NCBI GenBank assembly: GCA_019090295.1
Contig: JAHRWG010000187.1
Location: 1-9,567, forward strand
Source of the DNA: Cycloclasticus sp.
GTDB lineage: Bacteria > Pseudomonadota > Gammaproteobacteria > Methylococcales > Cycloclasticaceae
Direction of reading: 5' to 3'
DNA length: 9,567 bases
Shown here: piece after piece, positions 1 through 5,250 of the stretch
Layout of the letters: every line of letters begins with the position of its first letter
How positions within the stretch are numbered: the stretch's first letter is position 1
Program-made: the position numbers and the translations under genes
Notes under the pieces: model-generated
What the model saw: the letters and a program-made list of their open reading frames with translations, nothing else
The model's database searches: none
Told to the model about the DNA's origin: nothing

Positions 1-29
1 CGGCAGCGTCAGATGTGTATAAGAGACAG
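1..29 (+). other. Nextera (Tn5) sequencing adapter remnant
   Basis: Bases 1-29 match the 3' portion of the Illumina Nextera read-1 transposase adapter, ending in the 19-base Tn5 mosaic end (AGATGTGTATAAGAGACAG, 11-29). This is library-preparation sequence left on the contig end. It adds an artificial ATG at 13 and six false residues (MCIRDR) in frame with the gene that follows. Genomic sequence begins at base 30. Confidence 0.97.
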
Positions 30-30
30 A

Positions 31-633
31 TATATTATTAGACCAGACCAAGGTGAAGCATTTATCGCCACCTTACCTATCGGTAAGTTTTACGGTGTTG
101 GCCCAGCAACAGAAACCAAAATGAACAAGCTTGGCATTAAAAATGGCCATGACTTACGGTCAAAAAGCACCTTCGATTTAGCTAAAAGTTTTGGCAAATC
201 AGCTGAGTATTTTTTCAAAATAGCTCGTGGTATTGACCTTCGCCCTGTCCGTAGTACACGCATACGAAAATCCCTAGGTAAAGAAACCACGTTCAAAGAT
301 GATATTTACGATACAACCCTACTGACCGAAAAGCTTAACCAATTAACCCAACAGGTGTTTGATAACTTAGACGCTCAACAGTTCATCGCTAAAACGATCA
401 CCTTAAAAATAAAGTACGCTAATTTTAAATCGATCACCCGTTCATACAGTGATACCAAAAACTTTATTCAATTATCACAAATGCCCACCTTACTGGCCGA
501 CTTATTATCGCGCACCGATGCTGGGCAACAAGGCGTTCGATTGGTTGGAATAAGCGCAAGTGGTTTAAAAAACTTAGGCTCGCCAGACCTAGAGCCTGGG
601 CAACAAAACCAGCTTAAATTTGACTTGCTATAA
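31..633 (+). CDS. dinB: DNA polymerase IV (Y-family), C-terminal fragment
   Basis: Error-prone translesion polymerase acting on stalled or damaged templates with the beta clamp. About 200 residues remain, equivalent to E. coli Pol IV from about residue 160 to its end. The fragment opens with the end of the palm, then the thumb with a helix-hairpin-helix (KFYGVGPATETKMNKLGI, about residues 20-37 of the genomic part). The RKSLGKE linker follows, then the little-finger domain, which ends in the typical GVRLVGISASGL strand. The extreme C-terminus, QLKFDLL, is a plausible clamp-binding peptide, in the place where E. coli Pol IV ends QLVLGL. The palm and fingers with the catalytic carboxylates lie off the contig, so the gene is cut by assembly and not shown to be a pseudogene. 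The ATG at 13 comes from adapter sequence and is not the start. The gene converges on the minus-strand unit beginning at 1123. Confidence 0.93.
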   Translation, partial: YIIRPDQGEAFIATLPIGKFYGVGPATETKMNKLGIKNGHDLRSKSTFDLAKSFGKSAEYFFKIARGIDLRPVRSTRIRKSLGKETTFKDDIYDTTLLTEKLNQLTQQVFDNLDAQQFIAKTITLKIKYANFKSITRSYSDTKNFIQLSQMPTLLADLLSRTDAGQQGVRLVGISASGLKNLGSPDLEPGQQNQLKFDLL

Positions 634-670
634 CACCCTGCTTATAACGGCAGTGACCATTGTTAAGCGA

Positions 671-706
671 GAAAAACGCCAACAATACCCCGTTGTCTTG
701 GGTATT
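671..706 (-). terminator. Possible terminator after the glycosyltransferase pair
   Basis: AATACCC (684-690) and GGGTATT (700-706) form a perfect 7-bp stem with a 9-base loop. Read on the minus strand, the stem is followed after about eight bases by a run of five T (complement of 671-675). The distance to the T tract is longer than in a classical intrinsic terminator. The position, between the ends of two convergent genes, fits. Confidence 0.3.
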
Positions 707-772
707 AGCATACTGATGGTTTAGTTCTCTTCTAACCAAGGACCCAGAGATGCAACCTTCAGTCTCTACCCA

Positions 773-1123
773 TTACTTAGGTTTTTTCGACAAAAATGCT
801 GCTAGCTCTACCAACAGAAGAATAAGGATGAGAAGACCCAAACTCACCACAATCGGCAACAGAGCATAAAATAAAGCAGAGCCTTCGCCAACAGGGTCTG
901 CAACCGTAAGGCCCAACCCAAACACGCTTGTCACTAACTGATAAATAAGCAAAAGCCCGAAAACAATGCCCGCTGCTATACTCAGCTGCGTTGCAACCAA
1001 TCGGTAACGGAATGTATGGCCGGGTTTCGTTAAGGTTAAAAATAGCTCTTTAAACGGCATAATGGCTGTACACGTTAAATAGTAAAGCCCCCCAATACCA
1101 GCACCTGGCAATCCAATATTCAT
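773..1123 (-). CDS. Small membrane protein paired with glycosyltransferase
   Basis: A 116-residue protein of unknown function. The N-terminus is hydrophobic and glycine-rich (GLPGAGIGGLYYL, residues 4-16) and is followed by MPFKELF. Two strong membrane segments lie at about residues 46-70 and 84-109, and the tail is basic (SKKPK). There is no cleavable signal peptide. The start lies one base after the TAG stop of the glycosyltransferase, and its likely Shine-Dalgarno (AGAAGGGG) lies inside the end of that gene, so the two are almost certainly co-translated. A small two-helix membrane subunit directly after a processive GT2 enzyme resembles the PgaC/PgaD layout of poly-N-acetylglucosamine synthases, but I see no sequence match that would justify calling it PgaD. 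I infer an accessory subunit or export partner of the transferase. Confidence 0.8.
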   Translation of the reverse strand: MNIGLPGAGIGGLYYLTCTAIMPFKELFLTLTKPGHTFRYRLVATQLSIAAGIVFGLLLIYQLVTSVFGLGLTVADPVGEGSALFYALLPIVVSLGLLILILLLVELAAFLSKKPK

Positions 1124-1124
1124 C

Positions 1125-2243
1125 CTAATGCCCCTTCTCGTATGTTGTCAGCGTTTTCTTTAGAACCAGTTCTTTAAAAAGCGCCTCTAGAAAAATGGCC
1201 GAGTTAACAACGCGTAGAACTAGGAAGGCAGGAATACTGGTTAGCGCCTTCCATGTTTCGCCACGACTATAGGCTTTAACTAAAGTTGGTACCAGCACCA
1301 TCGGCAGGTCAATGATGTACCCCAGCAAAAATAAAGGGCTAACCGTTACTGCAAGTATAGGCAGTGCCGTTAAATAGAAAATTGATGCAATACTCGCATC
1401 CCAGCACATCACCGTTACGATGGAGCGCAGAAATGGAACCTGTAACAGCCCTTTTCTGTGTAATCTTACATTTTGTATAAACCCGTGCGCCCAACGTGTC
1501 AGCTGCTTACGCATAAAGTGAAAGTTGTGCGGTTCAATCGGGTAACAAATGGCACTCGGAATAAAGCGAACTTTTTTACCTAACTGGTAGGCCGTCCAGG
1601 TCAAATCCATGTCTTCTGCCATTGTTCGCAGTGACCAACCCTTAATTTGTTGAAGGTATTCCGTTCGAAACAGAGAAAAGCAGCCAGAAGAGATCAAGGG
1701 CTTTTCATAGTATTCTTGTATTTCTTTATAAAAGGTAAAGGCCATCAAGTATTCTACATAGCGGCCTCTCTCCCATAGTGTGCTTACCTTTTGAGGAATA
1801 ACAAAGCCACATGCAGCAACCAAATCTGGGCTTCCCATCGCATTATAGAGCGCCTCTAAAGCATCCTCTTGCAAAGTTGTATCGGCATCAAGGGCTAATG
1901 TATATTCCGTCTTGATATGGCTAAGCGCATAATTCTGTGCCCCCGCCTTAGATCCTGTGTTTTCTGGTGGCGTGATAACCATCACACCAAGAGAGCGACA
2001 GATCTCTGCTGTCTTATCTGTTGAACCATCATCAATAACGATAATAGCCTCTGGCATAAGAGACTGCTCGAGTAAGCTATTAACCGTGTCGGCAATACAG
2101 TCAGCTTCATTATAAGCTGGCACAATAACCGTTACTGGGCAGGTTTTTACCTTTCGCCCTATTACAGTTAGGTGTTCTGTTGGTTCACCAGCCTCGACGC
2201 TGACACGTTCAGCAGGCTGATTCTGACGTTTTTTTCCAAACAT
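1125..2243 (-). CDS. Family 2 glycosyltransferase, processive type, membrane-bound
   Basis: A 372-residue inverting GT-A enzyme that would transfer sugar from a nucleotide-sugar donor at the inner membrane face. Motifs in order: VIVPAYNEA (39-47), IDDGS (70-74), the metal-binding DAD (119-121), AEDMDLTW with the catalytic-base region (209-216), and QLTRW (247-251), which fits the QxxRW signature of processive synthases such as cellulose, chitin and PNAG synthases. Hydrophobic segments at about 275-325 and 334-355 form a C-terminal membrane anchor, and the protein ends TYEKGH. Unlike PgaC it has no N-terminal membrane helices: the first 35 residues are polar. No strong Shine-Dalgarno precedes the ATG at 2243; a TATAAC -10-like hexamer lies upstream (complement of 2287-2292). 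Family and motifs are clear, while donor, acceptor and product are unknown. A surface polysaccharide or glycolipid role is inference. Confidence 0.9.
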   Translation of the reverse strand: MFGKKRQNQPAERVSVEAGEPTEHLTVIGRKVKTCPVTVIVPAYNEADCIADTVNSLLEQSLMPEAIIVIDDGSTDKTAEICRSLGVMVITPPENTGSKAGAQNYALSHIKTEYTLALDADTTLQEDALEALYNAMGSPDLVAACGFVIPQKVSTLWERGRYVEYLMAFTFYKEIQEYYEKPLISSGCFSLFRTEYLQQIKGWSLRTMAEDMDLTWTAYQLGKKVRFIPSAICYPIEPHNFHFMRKQLTRWAHGFIQNVRLHRKGLLQVPFLRSIVTVMCWDASIASIFYLTALPILAVTVSPLFLLGYIIDLPMVLVPTLVKAYSRGETWKALTSIPAFLVLRVVNSAIFLEALFKELVLKKTLTTYEKGH

Positions 2244-2475
2244 ATTGTTTATTCTTATATCGATTGTTAAGCTGAAATTTGCTCATGTTATAGCGTTTAA
2301 ATGCCTGCAACTGAGTGAGCGATTGACCCCATAATAAACCTCAAGCTTCTTATTAAAGGCACGCCTTTTAGCAGTCAGCGATCCCTGTTTACCAACTAAC
2401 TTTATTTTGTAAGGCAGCAGTTCAAGCGGGGTATTTTATCATGTCACGACGTTGACTACTCATACGCGCACAAGA

Positions 2476-2492
2476 AACAGCCAAAGGCTGTT
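2476..2492 (-). terminator. Candidate terminator downstream of RRM gene
   Basis: AACAGCC (2476-2482), loop AAA, GGCTGTT (2486-2492): a perfect 7-bp GC-containing stem. On the minus strand the stem runs straight into TCTTGTG, a short and weak U-rich tract, about 80 bases after the RRM stop codon. It is the best terminator candidate between the RRM gene and the glycosyltransferase, though the U tract is poor. Confidence 0.35.
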
Positions 2493-2541
2493 GATAGCAG
2501 GGCTAACGAGGAAGGGAAACAAAGAAACTCGGGGTAAGCAG

Positions 2542-2563
2542 TGTTGACTCGTGCGAGTCAACA
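2542..2563. repeat. Near-perfect palindrome just after RRM gene
   Basis: TGTTGACTCG (2542-2551) and CGAGTCAACA (2554-2563) are exact reverse complements separated by two bases. As RNA this gives a 9-bp stem with a GTGC/GCAC tetraloop, beginning 11 bases after the RRM stop codon on the minus strand. No U tract follows. It may stabilise the mRNA 3' end, form a Rho-related end, or be a protein-binding dyad. Confidence 0.6.
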
Positions 2564-2573
2564 TTCCACTTAT

Positions 2574-2825
2574 TTATAGTGTCTTTTTATTCTCTGCTTT
2601 TTTAACACGTATTTTATTCCCAGCGACGTCTTTATTATTAAGCGTCTTCAGGGCAACCTTTGCTTCGCCGGCTTTTGGCATGTCGACAAAGCCAAACCCT
2701 TTGGAGTCCCCAGTAACTGAGTCGAGCACTAACTGGCAGGATTGAACGTTACCAAACGCTTGAAATAAATCTTTAAGCTCACTTTCTGTTGTTGATCGAG
2801 CTAAATTACGCACTAATATTTTCAT
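2574..2825 (-). CDS. Single-domain RRM RNA-binding protein
   Basis: An 83-residue protein consisting of one RNA recognition motif and a short lysine-rich tail (RVKKAENKKTL). RNP2 is ILVRNL (residues 3-8) and RNP1 is KGFGFVDM (42-49), which fits [RK]-G-[FY]-[GA]-[FY]-[ILV]-x-[FYM]. RNP1 keeps both RNA-stacking aromatics, while RNP2 has Leu4 where most RRMs carry Tyr or Phe. The length matches the short bacterial RRM family known from cyanobacteria and many proteobacteria, where members are often cold-responsive. I chose the ATG at 2825 over the in-frame ATG at 2858 because GAGGTGA lies immediately before it and homology begins at this Met. It appears monocistronic. Likely a cytoplasmic single-stranded RNA binder, possibly autoregulatory given the hairpin in its leader; the targets are unknown. 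Confidence 0.92.
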   Translation of the reverse strand: MKILVRNLARSTTESELKDLFQAFGNVQSCQLVLDSVTGDSKGFGFVDMPKAGEAKVALKTLNNKDVAGNKIRVKKAENKKTL

Positions 2826-2826
2826 G

Positions 2827-2834
2827 TCACCTCT
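2827..2834 (-). promoter_or_regulatory. Strong ribosome binding site fixing the RRM start
   Basis: The complement of 2827-2834 reads AGAGGTGA, of which GAGGTGA is a perfect match to the anti-Shine-Dalgarno end of 16S rRNA. It ends one base before the ATG at 2825. The alternative upstream ATG at 2858 has no comparable site. Confidence 0.8.
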
Positions 2835-2878
2835 AATGTTCTTAGTCATTATCGACACATCAACGCCAACAGCATTAA

Positions 2879-2906
2879 TGAATAGGTGTCATTATCCACC
2901 TATTCA
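2879..2906 (-). repeat. Inverted repeat in RRM leader
   Basis: TGAATAGGTG (2879-2888) and CACCTATTCA (2897-2906) are perfect 10-base reverse complements around an 8-base loop. They sit about 54 bases before the RRM start codon. If transcribed from the candidate promoter at 2942-2970, this is a 5' UTR stem-loop. Otherwise it could be an operator. Confidence 0.6.
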
Positions 2907-2941
2907 ATAGACATAGATAGGTAAAGCCACCCTGCATCACA

Positions 2942-2970
2942 ATCATTGCAACAGGGAACTGAACAATCAA
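2942..2970 (-). promoter_or_regulatory. Candidate sigma-70 promoter for RRM gene
   Basis: On the minus strand, TTGATT (complement of 2965-2970) and AATGAT (complement of 2942-2947) are separated by 17 bases. Each matches four of six consensus positions. Transcription would start near 2935 and give a leader of about 110 bases containing the 2879-2906 stem. The match is modest and read by eye only. Confidence 0.25.
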
Positions 2971-3009
2971 AATACTGCCAAGAGCAGCTTAACGTAAGTT
3001 TTGGATTCA

Positions 3010-3091
3010 CAGCCTAGACCAGGCTGAGCCATGTAGGGAGGTCGCTCTCCTTTGGGCAACACGAAGCTTAAAGCCAATTTATTAGTCTAGG
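3010..3091. ncRNA. Possible structured RNA, strand and identity unknown
   Basis: This stretch packs several complementary pairs. CAGCCT/AGGCTG (3010-3015 and 3021-3026) forms a 6-bp hairpin, AGGGAG/CTCCTT (3035-3040 and 3047-3052) forms another with one G-U pair, and TTGG/CCAA (3052-3055 and 3074-3077) can form a third. Alternatively CCTAGAC (3013-3019) can pair with GTCTAGG (3085-3091) and enclose most of the region. The two options are mutually exclusive, as in a switch, but could be chance. It matches no riboswitch or small RNA family I know. Confidence 0.2.
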
Positions 3092-3207
3092 TGCTTTTAA
3101 CCTTTCAGGCCCAGACCGTAATAAAACTTAACCATCAAGCAGACCTTACCTTATTAGTATTGTGTGATAGCCAGAAAACCCATATTGATTAACCAGCCTT
3201 TCATTTC

Positions 3208-4056
3208 TTATTCCCCTAAAAAGTGGTCTAAAATTAGCGGGTACATCGCATCCCAACGTTGAGTTTGCGCCCAATGTCCGCAACGGTCTAACACATGTAG
3301 TTCGGCTCGTTTTAAGTGTTCTAGAAAGTACAGGCTGGTCTCCAGTGGAATCACATTATCTTGACGTCCATGAACAATAACCCATTCGTGTGTCATACGG
3401 TTTAATACAGGTGCCGGTATAATGAGTTTTTCCATATCGTCAACCATGGCCTCAAACATTATTTTTTGTACGTCTCGCGTATCAGGGTTCATGGCTTTTG
3501 CAAAACGGTCATCAATGACGGCTTGTAAGTCTCCAAAAATACTGGGGTCATAAACAAAGCTTTCGATGAGTTCACGATAACGGCCTGCTCGAGGGTCATC
3601 ATAAAAACTAATCATCCGTGTCATGGTAGAGGGCCTATCAAACGGGGCTCCAATTGCACCCATTAACATGCATTTATCGAAACGATCTGGCATTTCTACC
3701 ACGCACTGCATGGCCAGCGCACCACCCATCGAATTACCCACTAAATGAGCTTTTTCAATGCCCAGCTCATCCATTAAGCCCTTAATCTGCTCTACTCGAT
3801 ACCCCATCCAAGCTGCCATTTTAGTCGGTATTTTTTTAGGCAATTCAGACTGTCCAAAGCCAATAGCATCGGGGGCTATTACATAAAAGTGTTTTTTCAA
3901 ATCCTCGGCACAAAGCAACCAGTTAGAGGCTGCGCTTGCACCAGGGCCAGCACCATGCAGCAAAATAATAGGTGGATTATTAGGGTCGCCAGCGAATAGA
4001 CAATGGCTTGCTAGCTCCCCAGAAGGAACCATTTTTTCATGGACATCAGTATTCAT
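3208..4056 (-). CDS. Alpha/beta hydrolase, meta-cleavage-product hydrolase type
   Basis: A 282-residue serine hydrolase closest in layout to C-C bond hydrolases of aromatic meta-cleavage pathways (MhpC, BphD, XylF/TodF; E. coli MhpC has 288 residues). Visible motifs: the oxyanion loop HGAGPGA (34-40), nucleophile elbow GNSMGG with Ser109 and preceding Asn108, acid Asp233 in GRQDNVIP, and His261 in CGHWAQ with the following Trp262. Spacing of the Ser-Asp-His triad is almost the same as in MhpC. The lid domain lies at about 140-215. AGAGGAGA lies five bases before the ATG. It is the last gene of the ligase-dehydrogenase-hydrolase operon, 21 bases after the dehydrogenase stop. In classical pathways it would hydrolyse a vinylogous 1,5-diketone from extradiol ring cleavage, but no extradiol dioxygenase is in the window. 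It might instead act on a cyclic beta-diketone or ester. Family is certain, substrate unknown. Confidence 0.88.
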   Translation of the reverse strand: MNTDVHEKMVPSGELASHCLFAGDPNNPPIILLHGAGPGASAASNWLLCAEDLKKHFYVIAPDAIGFGQSELPKKIPTKMAAWMGYRVEQIKGLMDELGIEKAHLVGNSMGGALAMQCVVEMPDRFDKCMLMGAIGAPFDRPSTMTRMISFYDDPRAGRYRELIESFVYDPSIFGDLQAVIDDRFAKAMNPDTRDVQKIMFEAMVDDMEKLIIPAPVLNRMTHEWVIVHGRQDNVIPLETSLYFLEHLKRAELHVLDRCGHWAQTQRWDAMYPLILDHFLGE

Positions 4057-4077
4057 TATTTCTCCTCTTGTTTAGTC

Positions 4078-5241
4078 TTATTTGTATTGAAGGGCTACCT
4101 TCCCTACTTTCTCTCTTGAGATAATTGTTTTCATAATTTGTGCCGTGCCATCACCAATCTGCAAACCCATTACATCAAGCATTCTCTGTTGAAAAGGCAA
4201 GTCGGTGGTATAACCATAATGCCCGTGTAATAACAGGCAGCTTTGAATAATGTCCGTACAATACTTTGGTCCCATCCATTTCAGCATGGCAGCTTCACGT
4301 GTATGCCGGTGCCCACCATCACGTAATTGCAGGGTTTGGTAGGCTAAAGCCCGCAGGGATTCTAATGTGCTTTCGTGCTCTGCCAGTGGAAAAGAAACGC
4401 CTTGAAATTTAACCAATGGCGTTTTAAACGCTTCTCGTTCTTGCACATATTGCCACGTTTCATCTACCGACACCTGAGCGGTGGCGACACATTGCAACGC
4501 AATTAATACTCGGCTTAAATCAAAGCCAACCATAATTTTGGTAAAGCCCTCATTCTCATTACCAATTAAGGCAGACGCAGGGATTTCTACATCTTCAAAA
4601 AACACAGATCCACGGCCAACGGGTTTATTACCAATGTCATCAAAATCTGTTCGGCTAATCCCCGGCAAATTCAAGTCAACATAAAAGGCAGACACCCCGT
4701 AAGGACCAGACTCTACCGTACCGGTACGAGCAAATAGCAACACACTGTCAGCCTGTGTTGCATAACTCATAGAGGTTTTTTCACCATTTAGAATATAACC
4801 CGTATCTGTTTTAACCGCTTTTAAAATCAAATTGCCTGCATCAGACCCACCACGGGGCTCGGTAAGCCCTAAGCCAACAATAATCTCACCCGACGCCATT
4901 TTAGGTAGCACATCCTGTTTCATTTCATGTGTAGCAAATCGCATAATCACATCACTCATTAACGGGTTCGTCATGTTCATATAACTGATGTTGAAGTCAC
5001 CATAAGCTATCGCCTCACAAATCAGGCCATTAACAAAGCTAGATGCACCAATACCGCCATACTCTTCTGGAATATTAGGGGCTAATAACCCAAGCTCGCC
5101 CATTTCCTTAATGAGCTGCCTATCAAGCGGATCGTTTTTTAACGCACGCTCTCTATACCCCTCCAGTAATCTATCTTTAGCGAAACGATCAGCCATTTCC
5201 TTGATCATTTTTTGTTCATCATTCAGTAATGCTGGGTTCAT
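4078..5241 (-). CDS. Acyl-CoA dehydrogenase, cyclohexanecarboxyl-CoA dehydrogenase-like
   Basis: A 387-residue FAD enzyme that would introduce a double bond alpha,beta to an acyl-CoA thioester and pass electrons to electron-transfer flavoprotein. Normal length for the family. N-terminal helical domain with the LLAPNIPEEYGGIG segment (52-65), middle beta domain with the signature GLGLTEPRGGSD (123-134), and C-terminal helical domain with HGHYGYTTDLPFQQRMLD (339-356) and IGDGTAQIMK (362-371). Aligned to medium-chain enzymes, the catalytic Glu of the YEGTSQI motif is replaced by Asp364. Ser243 occupies the alternative Glu position used by isovaleryl- and long-chain enzymes. This resembles the AliB-type group as I remember it. 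The start is supported by AAGGA six bases upstream, overlapping the stop of the ligase gene nine bases away. The upstream AliA-like ligase supports action on a cyclic or branched acyl-CoA, but other acyl groups are possible. Confidence 0.9.
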   Translation of the reverse strand: MNPALLNDEQKMIKEMADRFAKDRLLEGYRERALKNDPLDRQLIKEMGELGLLAPNIPEEYGGIGASSFVNGLICEAIAYGDFNISYMNMTNPLMSDVIMRFATHEMKQDVLPKMASGEIIVGLGLTEPRGGSDAGNLILKAVKTDTGYILNGEKTSMSYATQADSVLLFARTGTVESGPYGVSAFYVDLNLPGISRTDFDDIGNKPVGRGSVFFEDVEIPASALIGNENEGFTKIMVGFDLSRVLIALQCVATAQVSVDETWQYVQEREAFKTPLVKFQGVSFPLAEHESTLESLRALAYQTLQLRDGGHRHTREAAMLKWMGPKYCTDIIQSCLLLHGHYGYTTDLPFQQRMLDVMGLQIGDGTAQIMKTIISREKVGKVALQYK

Positions 5242-5250
5242 GTTTTTTCC

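Larger units (their letters stand above)
2244..2573. other. 330-base gene-free gap with two hairpins
   Basis: It lies between the start of the glycosyltransferase and the end of the RRM gene, both on the minus strand. I find no credible ORF. It holds the two hairpins annotated separately (2476-2492 and 2542-2563), a weak imperfect hairpin around AAAGG/CCTTT near 2355-2370, and probably the glycosyltransferase promoter. The rest shows nothing I can name. Confidence 0.5.
2826..3207. other. 382-base gene-free region upstream of RRM gene
   Basis: It lies between the RRM start and the stop of the alpha/beta hydrolase gene, both on the minus strand. The longest reading frames are tiny (for example 21 codons starting MAQPG on the minus strand) and lack ribosome binding sites. 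It contains the RRM leader with its inverted repeat (2879-2906), a candidate RRM promoter (2942-2970), and a cluster of hairpins at 3010-3091. The nine-base word GTCATTATC occurs twice (2845-2853 and 2888-2896). I see no convincing terminator directly after the hydrolase gene. Confidence 0.5.

Noticed and set aside
13..30. ATG at 13 as start of the polymerase gene
   Set aside because: It lies within adapter sequence; the true gene is cut at base 30.
2551..2745. 64-codon + strand ORF over the RRM gene
   Set aside because: Antisense to RNP1 and RNP2 coding sequence; no independent support.
2826..2858. In-frame upstream ATG giving an 11-residue extension of the RRM protein
   Set aside because: The extension MSIMTKNIRGD shows no family similarity and no good ribosome site, whereas the ATG at 2825 follows GAGGTGA directly.
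2970..3035. 21-codon minus-strand ORF (MAQPG...) in the gap upstream of RRM
   Set aside because: No Shine-Dalgarno and no recognisable peptide features.
3010..3091. Known riboswitch, 6S RNA, SRP RNA or tRNA
   Set aside because: The conserved core sequences of these families are not present on either strand by eye.
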